Both the position numbers and the translations under genes were made by a program. The notes beneath the pieces are model-generated. The model saw only the letters and a program-made list of their open reading frames with translations, had not been told where the DNA came from and searched no databases. This document shows positions 7,956-15,717 of a stretch of DNA of 64,000 nucleotides, piece after piece (positions within the stretch are counted from its first letter, which is position 1; each line of letters opens with the position of its first letter). Source of the DNA: Halorussus salilacus (lineage in GTDB: Archaea > Halobacteriota > Halobacteria > Halobacteriales > Haladaptataceae). The stretch lies in the NCBI RefSeq assembly GCF_024138125.1, contig NZ_CP099993.1, forward strand, positions 2,914,001 through 2,978,000. Reading direction: 5' to 3'.

Positions 7956-9521
7956 TCACTCCAGATAGCCGAGTTCCCGGAGCCGGTCCTTTACTTCGCC
8001 CTCCCGCTCGTCGTCGCCCGCGACCCCCTCGCCGTCACCCGTGACCGCGTCGTCGCCCGCGAAGTCGTAGGTCTCGGGGTCGCGTTTCGCGGGGTCGGAA
8101 CCCTCGGCGAACACGTCGAGGACCTCGCCGGTCGTCGATTCGGGAATCCGGTAGCCCAGCGCGTGGAGGACGGTCGGCGCGACGTCGGTGATGTGTGCGC
8201 CCTCGACCGTCCCGTCGCGGAACGACGGGCCGCGAGCGAGGAAGATGCCCTCGCGGGCGTGGCCGCTGGTGTCGACCTCGAACAGCACTTCCTCGGCGTC
8301 GAACCGCGAGGAGGCGTGGACCTCCGGCGTCTCGATGACCATCGCGAGGTCGGGCGTGTGGGGACCGCCGCGGTCGAGGCGCTCGAAGCGCACGTCGAGG
8401 CCCGCGGCGTCTGCGGCGTCGCCGAGCGCGCGCTCGGCGACGCCGCAGACGCGCTCGATCTCGTCGGGGTCGTCGGCGAGCGCGTACACCAGCGTCGTCT
8501 TCTGGCCCACGTCGGCGAGCGCCTCCGTCTCTGGCCAGTCGATGCGGCCCGTGCTCAGCGCGTTGTCGAGGCCGAGGGCGTCGCCCGTCGGGACGCCGGT
8601 CAGAGCGCTCTCGGGCACCAGCTTCCGGGCGAGCGTGAGCAGGCCGACCTTCCCGAGCAGGTCGCTTGCGGCGTCGCGGGCGGTCCCGAGCGCGGCCTTG
8701 GTCGCGTCCCCGGACTCGGTCAGCGAGACGAGTCCGGCGCGTTCGAGGGCGACGTTCGGCGCGAACTTCGCCCGGACCTTCTCGAAGCCGTGGTCGCTCA
8801 TCACCACGAGGTCCTCGTCTTCGTGAGCGTCGAGGAACTCCCCGAGGCGCTCGTCGACGCGCCGGTACACCTCGAAGACGGGATTGCCGGAATCGGCTGG
8901 CGGGGTGCTGTCGGCCCCCCAGTAGTGGTGGGCCACCCGGTCGGTCGCACGAATCAGTCCGACCGCGAGGTCCGGGTCGTCGCGCTCGACGAAGTGCTCG
9001 AACGCCTCGAAGCGCTTGTCCACGAGTTCGAGGCTCAGGTCCACGTAGGCCCGCGAGCCGGGCCGCTCGTCGTTGCGGAGCTTGTACTCGCCCACCACCT
9101 CCTGAAGCTCGTCCCAGCGCTCGGGCGGGTGGGCGTACTCGTCCTTGTACTCGGGTGCGGCGGCGATTATCGTCCCCTCGATGGCCTGCCACGGGTACGA
9201 GCCGGGGATGTTGAACACCACCGCCGACCCGTTCTGGTCGTCGACGGCGTCCCACATCTTGCCGGGGACGAACTCGTCGTGGCTCAGGTCGTTCTCGCGG
9301 GTCTCCCGGTTGAAGTGGGTGAACCCGTACATGTCGAGGTCGGTCGGCTCCCGGCCGGTCGCGAACGCGGGCCACGCCGGGACCGTGATCTCGGGGACCG
9401 TGCTCTCCAGTTCCCCGCCCACGCCCTCGTCGAGCAGGCGCTCGAAGTTGGGGAGGCGGCCGGACTCCACCCACGGCTCGATGAGCGAGAGGGTCGCGCC
9501 GTCGAGTCCGAGGACTATCAT
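7956..9521 (-). CDS. Alkaline-phosphatase superfamily protein, type I phosphodiesterase/nucleotide pyrophosphatase-like
   Basis: A 521-residue cytoplasmic-type protein (no signal peptide or membrane helix). The metal-site pattern is visible: N-terminal Gly-Leu-Asp-Gly-Ala, a Thr nucleophile in Glu-Ile-Thr-Val-Pro-Ala-Trp-Pro (about residue 48), Met-Ser-Asp-His-Gly-Phe near 250 and a late Ser-Gly-His-Ala near 430. ATG at 9521 is chosen because the conserved Ile-Val-Leu-Gly-Leu-Asp strand follows at once; a TTG at 9548 would add nine unconserved residues. It overlaps or abuts the flippase gene downstream. The C-terminus ends Leu-Gly-Tyr-Leu-Glu, shared with six other proteins in the window. The substrate is unknown; the context suggests a glycan or lipid-linked phosphodiester. 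Confidence 0.85.
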   Translation of the reverse strand: MIVLGLDGATLSLIEPWVESGRLPNFERLLDEGVGGELESTVPEITVPAWPAFATGREPTDLDMYGFTHFNRETRENDLSHDEFVPGKMWDAVDDQNGSAVVFNIPGSYPWQAIEGTIIAAAPEYKDEYAHPPERWDELQEVVGEYKLRNDERPGSRAYVDLSLELVDKRFEAFEHFVERDDPDLAVGLIRATDRVAHHYWGADSTPPADSGNPVFEVYRRVDERLGEFLDAHEDEDLVVMSDHGFEKVRAKFAPNVALERAGLVSLTESGDATKAALGTARDAASDLLGKVGLLTLARKLVPESALTGVPTGDALGLDNALSTGRIDWPETEALADVGQKTTLVYALADDPDEIERVCGVAERALGDAADAAGLDVRFERLDRGGPHTPDLAMVIETPEVHASSRFDAEEVLFEVDTSGHAREGIFLARGPSFRDGTVEGAHITDVAPTVLHALGYRIPESTTGEVLDVFAEGSDPAKRDPETYDFAGDDAVTGDGEGVAGDDEREGEVKDRLRELGYLE

Positions 9522-9641
9522 GTCCGAGCGAACGCGGGGGGTCGCCAAAAGGGGTTTGGTCCCGCTTCGAAGGTGTGTTCGATGGGAGGTCCGTGGTCGC
9601 AGGTGGGACTCCTACGGAATAGAGTGACTTCGGCACCAACA

Positions 9642-9777
9642 CTCCGAAAGCCCCCGCCCGGTCGCGGTCGCTCTGGCGGATATCCGCGCCTCACAACACC
9701 GCATCGGCGCGGATAGGGCCGCCAGAGACGACCACGGCCTTCGGCCGCGACCGGGCGGCCCCTTTCAGTCCCACCCG
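9642..9777 (-). ncRNA. Candidate structured RNA element, copy A
   Basis: Read on the minus strand, the element starts GGGTGGGACTGAAAGGGGCC and ends GGGCGGGGGCTTTCGGAG. An outer stem pairs GCCGCCCGGTCGCGG with CCGCGACCGGGCGG, and an inner stem pairs CTCTGGCGG and ATCCGCGCC with GGCGCGGAT and CCGCCAGAG. A second copy at 28777-28908 keeps the same flanks and inner core but changes both arms of the stems together, which argues for selection on base pairing. It lies between two minus-strand phosphatase-family genes. It could be a small RNA, a 5' leader element of the downstream gene, or a mobile palindromic repeat; transcription is not shown. Confidence 0.5.
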
Positions 9778-9839
9778 TGGTTCGGGTCACCGGGCGTTTT
9801 CGGCGGCTGTGTCATCGAGCGCGGTCGCCCGAGAAATCG

Positions 9840-11447
9840 TCACTCCAGATACCCCAAATCGGAGAGTCGCTCGGCCACCTCGGCGTCCTCGGTCGACTCG
9901 TGCGCGCCGACCTCGTACTCGGGGTAGGACCGCGGCTCGGGGGCCTCGACCGCCGGAAGCGCCTCGCCGTCCATCAGGTCTGCGGGCGCGATTCCGAGGG
10001 TCGCCAACACGGTCGGAGCCACGTCGAACAGGTGGGGGTCCCCGAGGTCGGCGTCGGCGTCCACGCCCTCGCCCGCGAGCGCGACGACGCCGTGGCGCTT
10101 GTGGTTCCACGGTTCGGGGTCGCCGAACTGCTCGCCGACGAGCGCCGACAGCGAGTGCCGGAAGTCGGTCGGCACCGCGAGCACGTCCACCGCCTCCTCG
10201 GCGTAGGGGCCGTCGATGTACTCCTCGCGGGGGACGACCTCCTCGAAGACGGGCGTCCCCTCGGGCGTGGTCGCGCTCGACAGCAGCGAGATTATCTCCT
10301 CGCGCACGCGCTCGTACTCGTCTGCGGGCACGACCCCCTCGGGGTCGCGGCCCTCGACGTTGAGCCGAACTCCCAGTTCGGAGGGCGACCGGAGGTACGC
10401 CCGCGAGGCCGCGAAGTCCACCGCGTCGCTCGCGGCGAACACCGCGCCGACCGGGACGTGGCGGCCGACGAACGCCGCGAGGCCGAGGCGCTCCAGAATC
10501 GCCTTGCCGCGCTGGTAGGTCAGGCCGAAGTCTGCGGCGGTCGCCGCGAGGCGTTCGAGCAGGGGACGGCCCGCGGGACGCGGGCCGTCCCCGCCCTCGG
10601 TCAACTGCTCGTCCTTGATCTGGAACCACGAGGGCACGCCCTGTCCGTCCGTGGTCGTCTCGACCACGCCCGCCTCCCGGAGGAACTCGTTGACCCGGAA
10701 CTCGCGGCCGTCGTACTCGCCCATGCCGTGGTCGCTGGCGACGACGACGGTGTCGGGGTCGCAGGCGTCGAGTATCTCGCCGATTTGCTCGTCCACCGCC
10801 CGATAGATGGCCCGCACCTTCTCGCGGTCGCCGGGATAGTCGTGGAAGACGGCGTCGGTCTTCTGGAACTGGACGAACCCGAACTCGGGTTCGAATCGGT
10901 CGGCGAGGTACCGGAACGCCTCCCCGCGCATCCGGGCGAGTTCGAGGTAGTCGTCGAACCGGTCGTCGCCCGCGGTCTCGTCGGTCTCCCGGCGGGCGTA
11001 GACGCGGTAGTCGCCCACCGCCTCGCGCACGTCGTCGAGGATTCCCTCGGGGTGACACGGCGGGTCCTCCGGAGCGAGGTAGCCCGGAATCACCGCGCCG
11101 TCGATGTCGGGCGGCGGACTGGTGACCGGCGCGTTGACCACGACGCTGGTCAGGCCCGCCTCGTCGGCGTACTCCCAGAGGGTGCGCTGGCGCACGTCGG
11201 TCGCGTTCACGATGTCCCAGTCGTAGCCGTCGAACCGCAGGAAGTCGAAGACGCCGTGCGTGCCCGGGTTGGTGCCGGTGTACAGCGAGGGCCACGCGCT
11301 CGCGGTCCACGGCGGAATCTGGGACTCCAGTCGCCCGGCCGCCCCGTCCTCGAACAGCGATTCGAGGTGGGGCAGGTCGCCGTCCTCGAACAGCGGTCGG
11401 AGCACGGGAAAGCAGGCGGCGTCGAGTCCGACCAGGAGCGTCTGCAT
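9840..11447 (-). CDS. Alkaline-phosphatase superfamily phosphodiesterase-like protein
   Basis: A 535-residue protein closely resembling the one at 61468-63108. Both share an N-terminal Leu-Leu-Gly-Leu-Asp-Ala type strand, a Pro-Pro-Trp-Thr-(Ala/Pro)-Ser-Ala-Trp-Pro-Ser nucleophile segment (Thr near residue 58), then Asp-Gly-Tyr-Asp-Trp-Asp. Metal ligands are seen in Ala-Ser-Asp-His-Gly-Met-Gly-Glu-Tyr and a late Asn-His-Lys-Arg-His-Gly. No signal peptide is present. It is known as a phosphatase/phosphodiesterase superfamily member; a role in trimming or transferring phosphoryl groups on surface-glycan precursors is inferred from context only. It ends Leu-Gly-Tyr-Leu-Glu. Confidence 0.85.
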   Translation of the reverse strand: MQTLLVGLDAACFPVLRPLFEDGDLPHLESLFEDGAAGRLESQIPPWTASAWPSLYTGTNPGTHGVFDFLRFDGYDWDIVNATDVRQRTLWEYADEAGLTSVVVNAPVTSPPPDIDGAVIPGYLAPEDPPCHPEGILDDVREAVGDYRVYARRETDETAGDDRFDDYLELARMRGEAFRYLADRFEPEFGFVQFQKTDAVFHDYPGDREKVRAIYRAVDEQIGEILDACDPDTVVVASDHGMGEYDGREFRVNEFLREAGVVETTTDGQGVPSWFQIKDEQLTEGGDGPRPAGRPLLERLAATAADFGLTYQRGKAILERLGLAAFVGRHVPVGAVFAASDAVDFAASRAYLRSPSELGVRLNVEGRDPEGVVPADEYERVREEIISLLSSATTPEGTPVFEEVVPREEYIDGPYAEEAVDVLAVPTDFRHSLSALVGEQFGDPEPWNHKRHGVVALAGEGVDADADLGDPHLFDVAPTVLATLGIAPADLMDGEALPAVEAPEPRSYPEYEVGAHESTEDAEVAERLSDLGYLE

Positions 11448-11469
11448 ACTCCGACCGACCGGACCCGGC

Positions 11470-11479
11470 GGCTTAAAAC
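11470..11479 (-). promoter_or_regulatory. TATA box for the gene starting at 11447
   Basis: The minus strand reads GTTTTAAGCC, 23-32 nt upstream of the ATG, the spacing expected for a leaderless haloarchaeal mRNA. It also lies in the 47-nt gap after the 11495-12991 gene, so this phosphodiesterase gene can be transcribed on its own. Confidence 0.6.
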
Positions 11480-11494
11480 TGCTTTTCCGCGGCG

Positions 11495-12991
11495 CTATTC
11501 GAGGTAGCCGAGTTCGCGGAGGTTCCGCTCGACGCCCTCGGTGTACTCGGCCTCGGCCGCTCCCGCCGACCCGGCGTCGTCGAACTCCGCGCCGAGGGTC
11601 TCGACGAGTCGCTCCCGGAGGTCGGCGACGACCTCCGGGAGCGACTCGTCGGCGTCGGGGACGACGGACTCGCCCGGCAGTTCGTACAGGATTTCGGTGC
11701 CGTCGGACCGCGACTCGAACCGGTACTCGTCGGTCCGAATCGACTTCCGGCCGACCGCGAACTCCCGCAGCGTCGCCTCCGAGACCTCGCTCGCGGCGTC
11801 GCGGTCCCGCGGGTCCGAGGGGGCCTCGGCGGCGAAGACGGCCTCGCGCTCGAAATCGCCGAACAGCGACGCGCCCTCGGTCTCGGGAGCGTCGAGTCCG
11901 CAGATATCGCAGAGCGTGGCGAACAGGTCGACGTGCGAGGCGAGGTCGGTCCGGCGCTCGCCCGCCGGGACGCCCGGCCCGGCGACCACGAGCGGGACCC
12001 GGGTGATCTCGTCGTAGAGGAAGTTACCGTGGTAGAGCGCGTCGTGTTCGCCGAACGCCTCGCCGTGGTCGGAGGTGAGGACGACGACCGTGTCGTCGGC
12101 GAGCCCCGCGCGGTCGAGCCAGTCGAGGAACGCCCCGAGGCGGTCGTCGAGGTACCGCAGGCTCGCGCCGTACCACTCCCGGAGGACGGCGAGTTCGGCC
12201 GGAGACAGCGACTCGGGGTCCTCGAAGTACCGGAGCGCGATGCTCGTCGCGCCCGCGCCGTCGGCCGCCCGGAACAGTCTGTCGTCGTCGACGGCGGGGT
12301 CGTCGAACTCGCAGGGCGAGTTCGACGACCCGAGCCTGTCGAGCAGTTCCTCGACCAGCCCGAACCGGGGCCGGGAGAGTTCGGGCGTCGCCTCCTGCTT
12401 GTACGGTCTGGGCGGGTCGTACGGCGCGTGAACCGTGGTCAGGTTCGCCATCGCGAAGAACGGCTCCGGCGAATCGCCCAGCCACTCCCGTAGCTTTTCG
12501 AACTTTATCTCGGTGAAGTAGTCGTTGCCCTCGCCGACGAGTCGGACGCCGTCCCGGCGCACGAGGGGGTCGGTCGCGAACTGTCGGAGGTACGCGAGCG
12601 ACGGCCGCTCGGCGACCTCCTCGTACACTTCGTAGTACTCCTCGAACCCGCGGTCGAGGCCGGTCGCCGACCCCATCTTCGCGGGCCCCGGGATGCCGAC
12701 GGTTCGGTAGCCCCGGTCGGCGAACCATTCGGCGAGCAGGGGGACCGACTCGGGCATGGTCGGCCACGCGCCGTCGAAGCCCGTGTCGTTCGGGTAGCGT
12801 CCCGAGAACAGCGCGCCGTGGGACGGCGGGGTCCACGGGCCGACCGCGAAGGCGCTCTCGAAGAGGGTTCCCCGCGCGGCAACGCGGTCGAACGCGGGGG
12901 TCTCGACCGAGAACGCCCCGTCGTAACAGGAGGGGGCGTCTGCCCGGAGCGTGTCGAAGACGAGCACGAGGACGTTCGGGCGGTCGCTCAT
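11495..12991 (-). CDS. Sulfatase-like hydrolase/transferase (alkaline-phosphatase superfamily)
   Basis: A 498-residue protein of the sulfatase fold. It starts Pro-Asn-Val-Leu-Val-Leu-Val-Phe-Asp-Thr-Leu-Arg-Ala-Asp, the first metal ligand region, and contains Thr-Ser-Asp-His-Gly-Glu-Ala-Phe-Gly-Glu-His for the later ligands. At the catalytic position the sequence is Trp-Thr-Pro-Pro-Ser-His, that is Thr where true sulfatases have the Cys or Ser converted to formylglycine. It is therefore more likely a phosphodiesterase or phospho-transferase than a sulfate ester hydrolase. It lacks a signal peptide and ends Leu-Gly-Tyr-Leu-Glu. It has its own TATA-like promoter divergent from the glycosyltransferase at 13078. 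Confidence 0.86.
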   Translation of the reverse strand: MSDRPNVLVLVFDTLRADAPSCYDGAFSVETPAFDRVAARGTLFESAFAVGPWTPPSHGALFSGRYPNDTGFDGAWPTMPESVPLLAEWFADRGYRTVGIPGPAKMGSATGLDRGFEEYYEVYEEVAERPSLAYLRQFATDPLVRRDGVRLVGEGNDYFTEIKFEKLREWLGDSPEPFFAMANLTTVHAPYDPPRPYKQEATPELSRPRFGLVEELLDRLGSSNSPCEFDDPAVDDDRLFRAADGAGATSIALRYFEDPESLSPAELAVLREWYGASLRYLDDRLGAFLDWLDRAGLADDTVVVLTSDHGEAFGEHDALYHGNFLYDEITRVPLVVAGPGVPAGERRTDLASHVDLFATLCDICGLDAPETEGASLFGDFEREAVFAAEAPSDPRDRDAASEVSEATLREFAVGRKSIRTDEYRFESRSDGTEILYELPGESVVPDADESLPEVVADLRERLVETLGAEFDDAGSAGAAEAEYTEGVERNLRELGYLE

Positions 12992-13012
12992 ACTCGGGTG
13001 GGCGTCCCTCGC

Positions 13013-13022
13013 GGGCTTAAAT
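13013..13022 (-). promoter_or_regulatory. TATA box for the sulfatase-like gene at 12991
   Basis: The minus strand reads ATTTAAGCCC, 22-31 nt before the ATG at 12991. It forms the left half of a compact divergent promoter of about 85 nt shared with the glycosyltransferase gene to the right. Confidence 0.6.
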
Positions 13023-13046
13023 CCATCAGTCCGTCGGGAGCGCGGG

Positions 13047-13054
13047 ATTTATCC
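13047..13054 (+). promoter_or_regulatory. TATA box for the glycosyltransferase gene at 13078
   Basis: ATTTATCC lies 24-31 nt before the ATG, consistent with a leaderless transcript. It would drive the three plus-strand genes from 13078 to 17120. Confidence 0.55.
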
Positions 13055-13077
13055 GTCCACCGCGCGCCGACACCCAC

Positions 13078-14112
13078 ATGGACCCCGACGCCGCCCGCGT
13101 GGCGATGCTCCATCAGGACCCCCATCCAGCCCACCGCGGCTTCGCGGAGGCGGTCGGTGCCGACCTCGTCGACTACCACCGCCTGTCGGTCGGCCCCCTC
13201 GAAGGCAGCGTCGCCGAGGACGCCCTCAACGGGCTGGCGTACCCCGACTACGACGTCTACCTCGTCGAGGGGTCCCGTCCGCTGTACGCCGCGCTCGCCC
13301 GACGGTTCACCCGCGGCGGGAAGCTCGTCTACCTCGGGGCCGACCACGGCCTCTACCAGCTCGGCAACCCCGACTTCGAGGGGAGCTCGGGCGTGAAATC
13401 GCTTGTCGGGAGGTTCGGCACGCCCGCTGTCCGGGCGGTCGGCCGCCGGGGAATCGACGGCGTGGTCGCCGTCTCGGAGTTCGTCGCGGAGTTCACCCGG
13501 CCCGTGGTGGGGCCGGACACGCCCATCGAAATCGCCCACCCGTTCGTCCAGCCCGACGCCTACGACGCGCTGGGCGAGGTGACCCCCGCCCTCGACGCGA
13601 ACGTCGCGGTCACGGTCGCCCGGCCGTGGGCGTACAAGGGCGTGGACATGCTCGTGGACGCGTGGCCGCGGGTCCGCGAGGCGTTCCCCGACGCCGAGTT
13701 GCACGTCGTCGGCGGGGGCCACCCCGAGTCGTACGCCGAGACGCCGGGCGTCCGGGTCCGGGGGTACGTCGAGGACCTCGCCGACGCCTTCCGACCGGCC
13801 TCGCTGTTCGTCCAGCCCTCGCGGATGGACGCCTTCCCCGTCTCGACCCTCGAAGCGATGCGCGCTGGCGTGCCGCCGCTGGTGACCCGGACCGCGGGCA
13901 CCCGCTCGGAGGCCCGCGAAATCGACCCCGGCCTCGTGGTCGAGACCAACGAGTACGCGCTCTCGCGGGGGGTCAGGGAGTACTTCGACCGCGACCCCGA
14001 CGACCGCCGGGAACTCGCTCGCCGCGCTCGCGAGCGCGGCGAGCGATTCGACCCCGACTCCCGGAAGGCGGCGTTCCGCGAGGCGTTCCGCGACGTTCTC
14101 AAAGAACTTTAA
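13078..14112 (+). CDS. Glycosyltransferase family 4 (GT-B fold)
   Basis: A 344-residue retaining-type glycosyltransferase. The N-terminal half is short and lacks a signal. The C-terminal nucleotide-sugar domain is clear: Thr-Val-Ala-Arg-Pro-Trp-Ala-Tyr-Lys-Gly-Val-Asp (about residues 180-195), Val-Val-Gly-Gly-Gly-His, and the Glu-containing Pro-Ser-Arg-Met-Asp-Ala-Phe-Pro-Val-Ser-Thr-Leu-Glu-Ala-Met (about 263-278). It likely adds a hexose to a lipid-linked glycan in the cytoplasm; donor and acceptor cannot be read from sequence. It is the first gene of a plus-strand set with two phosphatase-superfamily genes, 24 nt before the next. Confidence 0.88.
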   Translation: MDPDAARVAMLHQDPHPAHRGFAEAVGADLVDYHRLSVGPLEGSVAEDALNGLAYPDYDVYLVEGSRPLYAALARRFTRGGKLVYLGADHGLYQLGNPDFEGSSGVKSLVGRFGTPAVRAVGRRGIDGVVAVSEFVAEFTRPVVGPDTPIEIAHPFVQPDAYDALGEVTPALDANVAVTVARPWAYKGVDMLVDAWPRVREAFPDAELHVVGGGHPESYAETPGVRVRGYVEDLADAFRPASLFVQPSRMDAFPVSTLEAMRAGVPPLVTRTAGTRSEAREIDPGLVVETNEYALSRGVREYFDRDPDDRRELARRARERGERFDPDSRKAAFREAFRDVLKEL

Positions 14113-14136
14113 CCCGGTCGGAGCGACTACTCACCC

Positions 14137-15717
14137 ATGACCGTCTACGTCGTCGGCCTCGACGGGGCCGACTGGTCGCTCCTCCGACCGTGGGCCGAGG
14201 AGGGCCACCTCCCGGCGCTCGCCAGGATTCTGGACGAGGGGGTCGCTGGGGACCTCGCGAGCACCCTCCCGCCCGTGACCTTCCCCGCGTGGAAGTGCTA
14301 CTCGACCGGCAAGACCCCCGGAAAGCTCGGGGTCTACGAGTGGTTCGCGTACGACCGCGCGACCAACGAGATATCGGCCAACGACGCCAGCGACTTCCGG
14401 TCGCGCGAGTACTGGGACGTGCTGGCCGACCGCGGCCGCCGAGCGGGCGTGGTCAACATGCCGACCACCCACCCCGCGGGCGCGTCGGCGTCGGGCGCGC
14501 CCGACGCCGACGCGAGCAGAGAGGGAGCCGTCCTCACCATCGCGGGAAGCCCCGCGAGCGAGCGCAAGGAGTTCACCAGCCCCGAGTCGCTCAAAGCCGA
14601 CCTCCTCGACGCGATTCCCGACTACCGGGTCAAGCCCGACCTCGTGCTCGACGAGGCGACCCCCGACGAACTGGTCGCGGAGGCCCGCGAGCTGTTCGAA
14701 CAGCGGTTCGCGGCCGCGACGTGGCTCGCCGACCAGAAGGAGTGCGACCTCGTCCACACCACCCTCTTCGCGACCGACACGCTCCAGCACCGGCTGTGGG
14801 ACCGCCCCGAGAAGCTCCGGGCGGCCTACGAGCGCGTGGACGAACTGCTCGCCGACCTGCTCGCGCGCGACGACGCCGAGGCCGTCTTCCTGATGAGCGA
14901 CCACGGCTTCGCGGAAATCGACGAGATATTCCTCGTGAACCAGTGGCTACTGGAGCGGGGCGACCTCGTCGTCGAGGACTCGGAAACTCGGGACCTGCTC
15001 GCGACGGTCGGACTCACCGAGGAGCGCCTGAAGCGCGTCGTCGACCGCCTCGGCCTCGTCAACCTCGCCCAGTCGCTCGTGCCCGAGTCGCTCCAGCGGT
15101 TCTTCCCGAGCGAGAGCGGCCGGGTCGCGATTCAGGACGCCGCCATCGACTGGACCGAGACGAGGGCGGTCTCGCTCGGCCGCGGTCCGGTCTACGTCAA
15201 CCGCGAGGCCTTCCCCGACGACGCGGCGGCCGACGCCTACGCCGAGGACCTCGCAAGCGACTTCGAATCCCTCGAAACCCCGGCGGGCGACCCGGTCGCC
15301 GCGGCGGTCCACGACCCCGCCGACGTCTACACCGGCGAGCGACCCCGCGGCCCGGACCTGCTCGTCGAGTACGCGACCGGCGTCGACGCCCCGGAGGCCA
15401 TCGGCGGCGAGGTGTTCGGCGAGACCACCGAGTGGCTCGCGACCCACCGCCCGACCGGAATCTTCGCGGGGTGGGGCGAGGGGGTCGCGACCGGGAGCGC
15501 CGACCTCGACCTCTACGACCTCGCGCCGACACTCCTCCACTACCTCGGCTCGCCGGTCCCCGAGGACGCCGACGGCGAGGTCCGGTTCGACGCGCTGGCG
15601 GGCGAGGCGACCGAGCGGGAGGTCGCGGTCGGCCCGCCGACCGCGACCGACGCCGCGGGCGAGCGCGCGGGCGAGGAGGTCGAGGAGACCCTCCGCGAGC
15701 TGGGGTACCTCGAATGA
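14137..15717 (+). CDS. Alkaline-phosphatase superfamily phosphodiesterase-like protein
   Basis: A 526-residue cytoplasmic-type enzyme. It starts Val-Val-Gly-Leu-Asp-Gly-Ala-Asp-Trp-Ser, with a Thr nucleophile in Pro-Pro-Val-Thr-Phe-Pro-Ala-Trp (near residue 48) and Met-Ser-Asp-His-Gly-Phe-Ala near 252. It most resembles the product of the 7956-9521 gene in layout. It ends Glu-Leu-Gly-Tyr-Leu-Glu. The stop overlaps the next start as ATGA, so the two superfamily members are translationally coupled, which suggests they act together or in sequence. The substrate is unknown. Confidence 0.86.
   Translation: MTVYVVGLDGADWSLLRPWAEEGHLPALARILDEGVAGDLASTLPPVTFPAWKCYSTGKTPGKLGVYEWFAYDRATNEISANDASDFRSREYWDVLADRGRRAGVVNMPTTHPAGASASGAPDADASREGAVLTIAGSPASERKEFTSPESLKADLLDAIPDYRVKPDLVLDEATPDELVAEARELFEQRFAAATWLADQKECDLVHTTLFATDTLQHRLWDRPEKLRAAYERVDELLADLLARDDAEAVFLMSDHGFAEIDEIFLVNQWLLERGDLVVEDSETRDLLATVGLTEERLKRVVDRLGLVNLAQSLVPESLQRFFPSESGRVAIQDAAIDWTETRAVSLGRGPVYVNREAFPDDAAADAYAEDLASDFESLETPAGDPVAAAVHDPADVYTGERPRGPDLLVEYATGVDAPEAIGGEVFGETTEWLATHRPTGIFAGWGEGVATGSADLDLYDLAPTLLHYLGSPVPEDADGEVRFDALAGEATEREVAVGPPTATDAAGERAGEEVEETLRELGYLE

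Noticed and set aside
9642-9777. tRNA, 7S RNA or RNase P RNA at the hairpin element
   Set aside because: I see no cloverleaf, no T-loop GGTTCGA and no SRP or RNase P core motifs. Two copies with variable stems also argue against these single-copy RNAs.
11495-12991. True sulfatase activity for the sulfatase-like genes
   Set aside because: The Cys/Ser needed for formylglycine is replaced by Thr in all three, so a sulfatase label would be misleading.
12951-15713. Very long plus-strand open frame running into the sulfatase-like gene
   Set aside because: It overlaps the well-supported glycosyltransferase and phosphodiesterase genes in another frame. Only the part from the ATG at 15714 has the expected motifs and composition.
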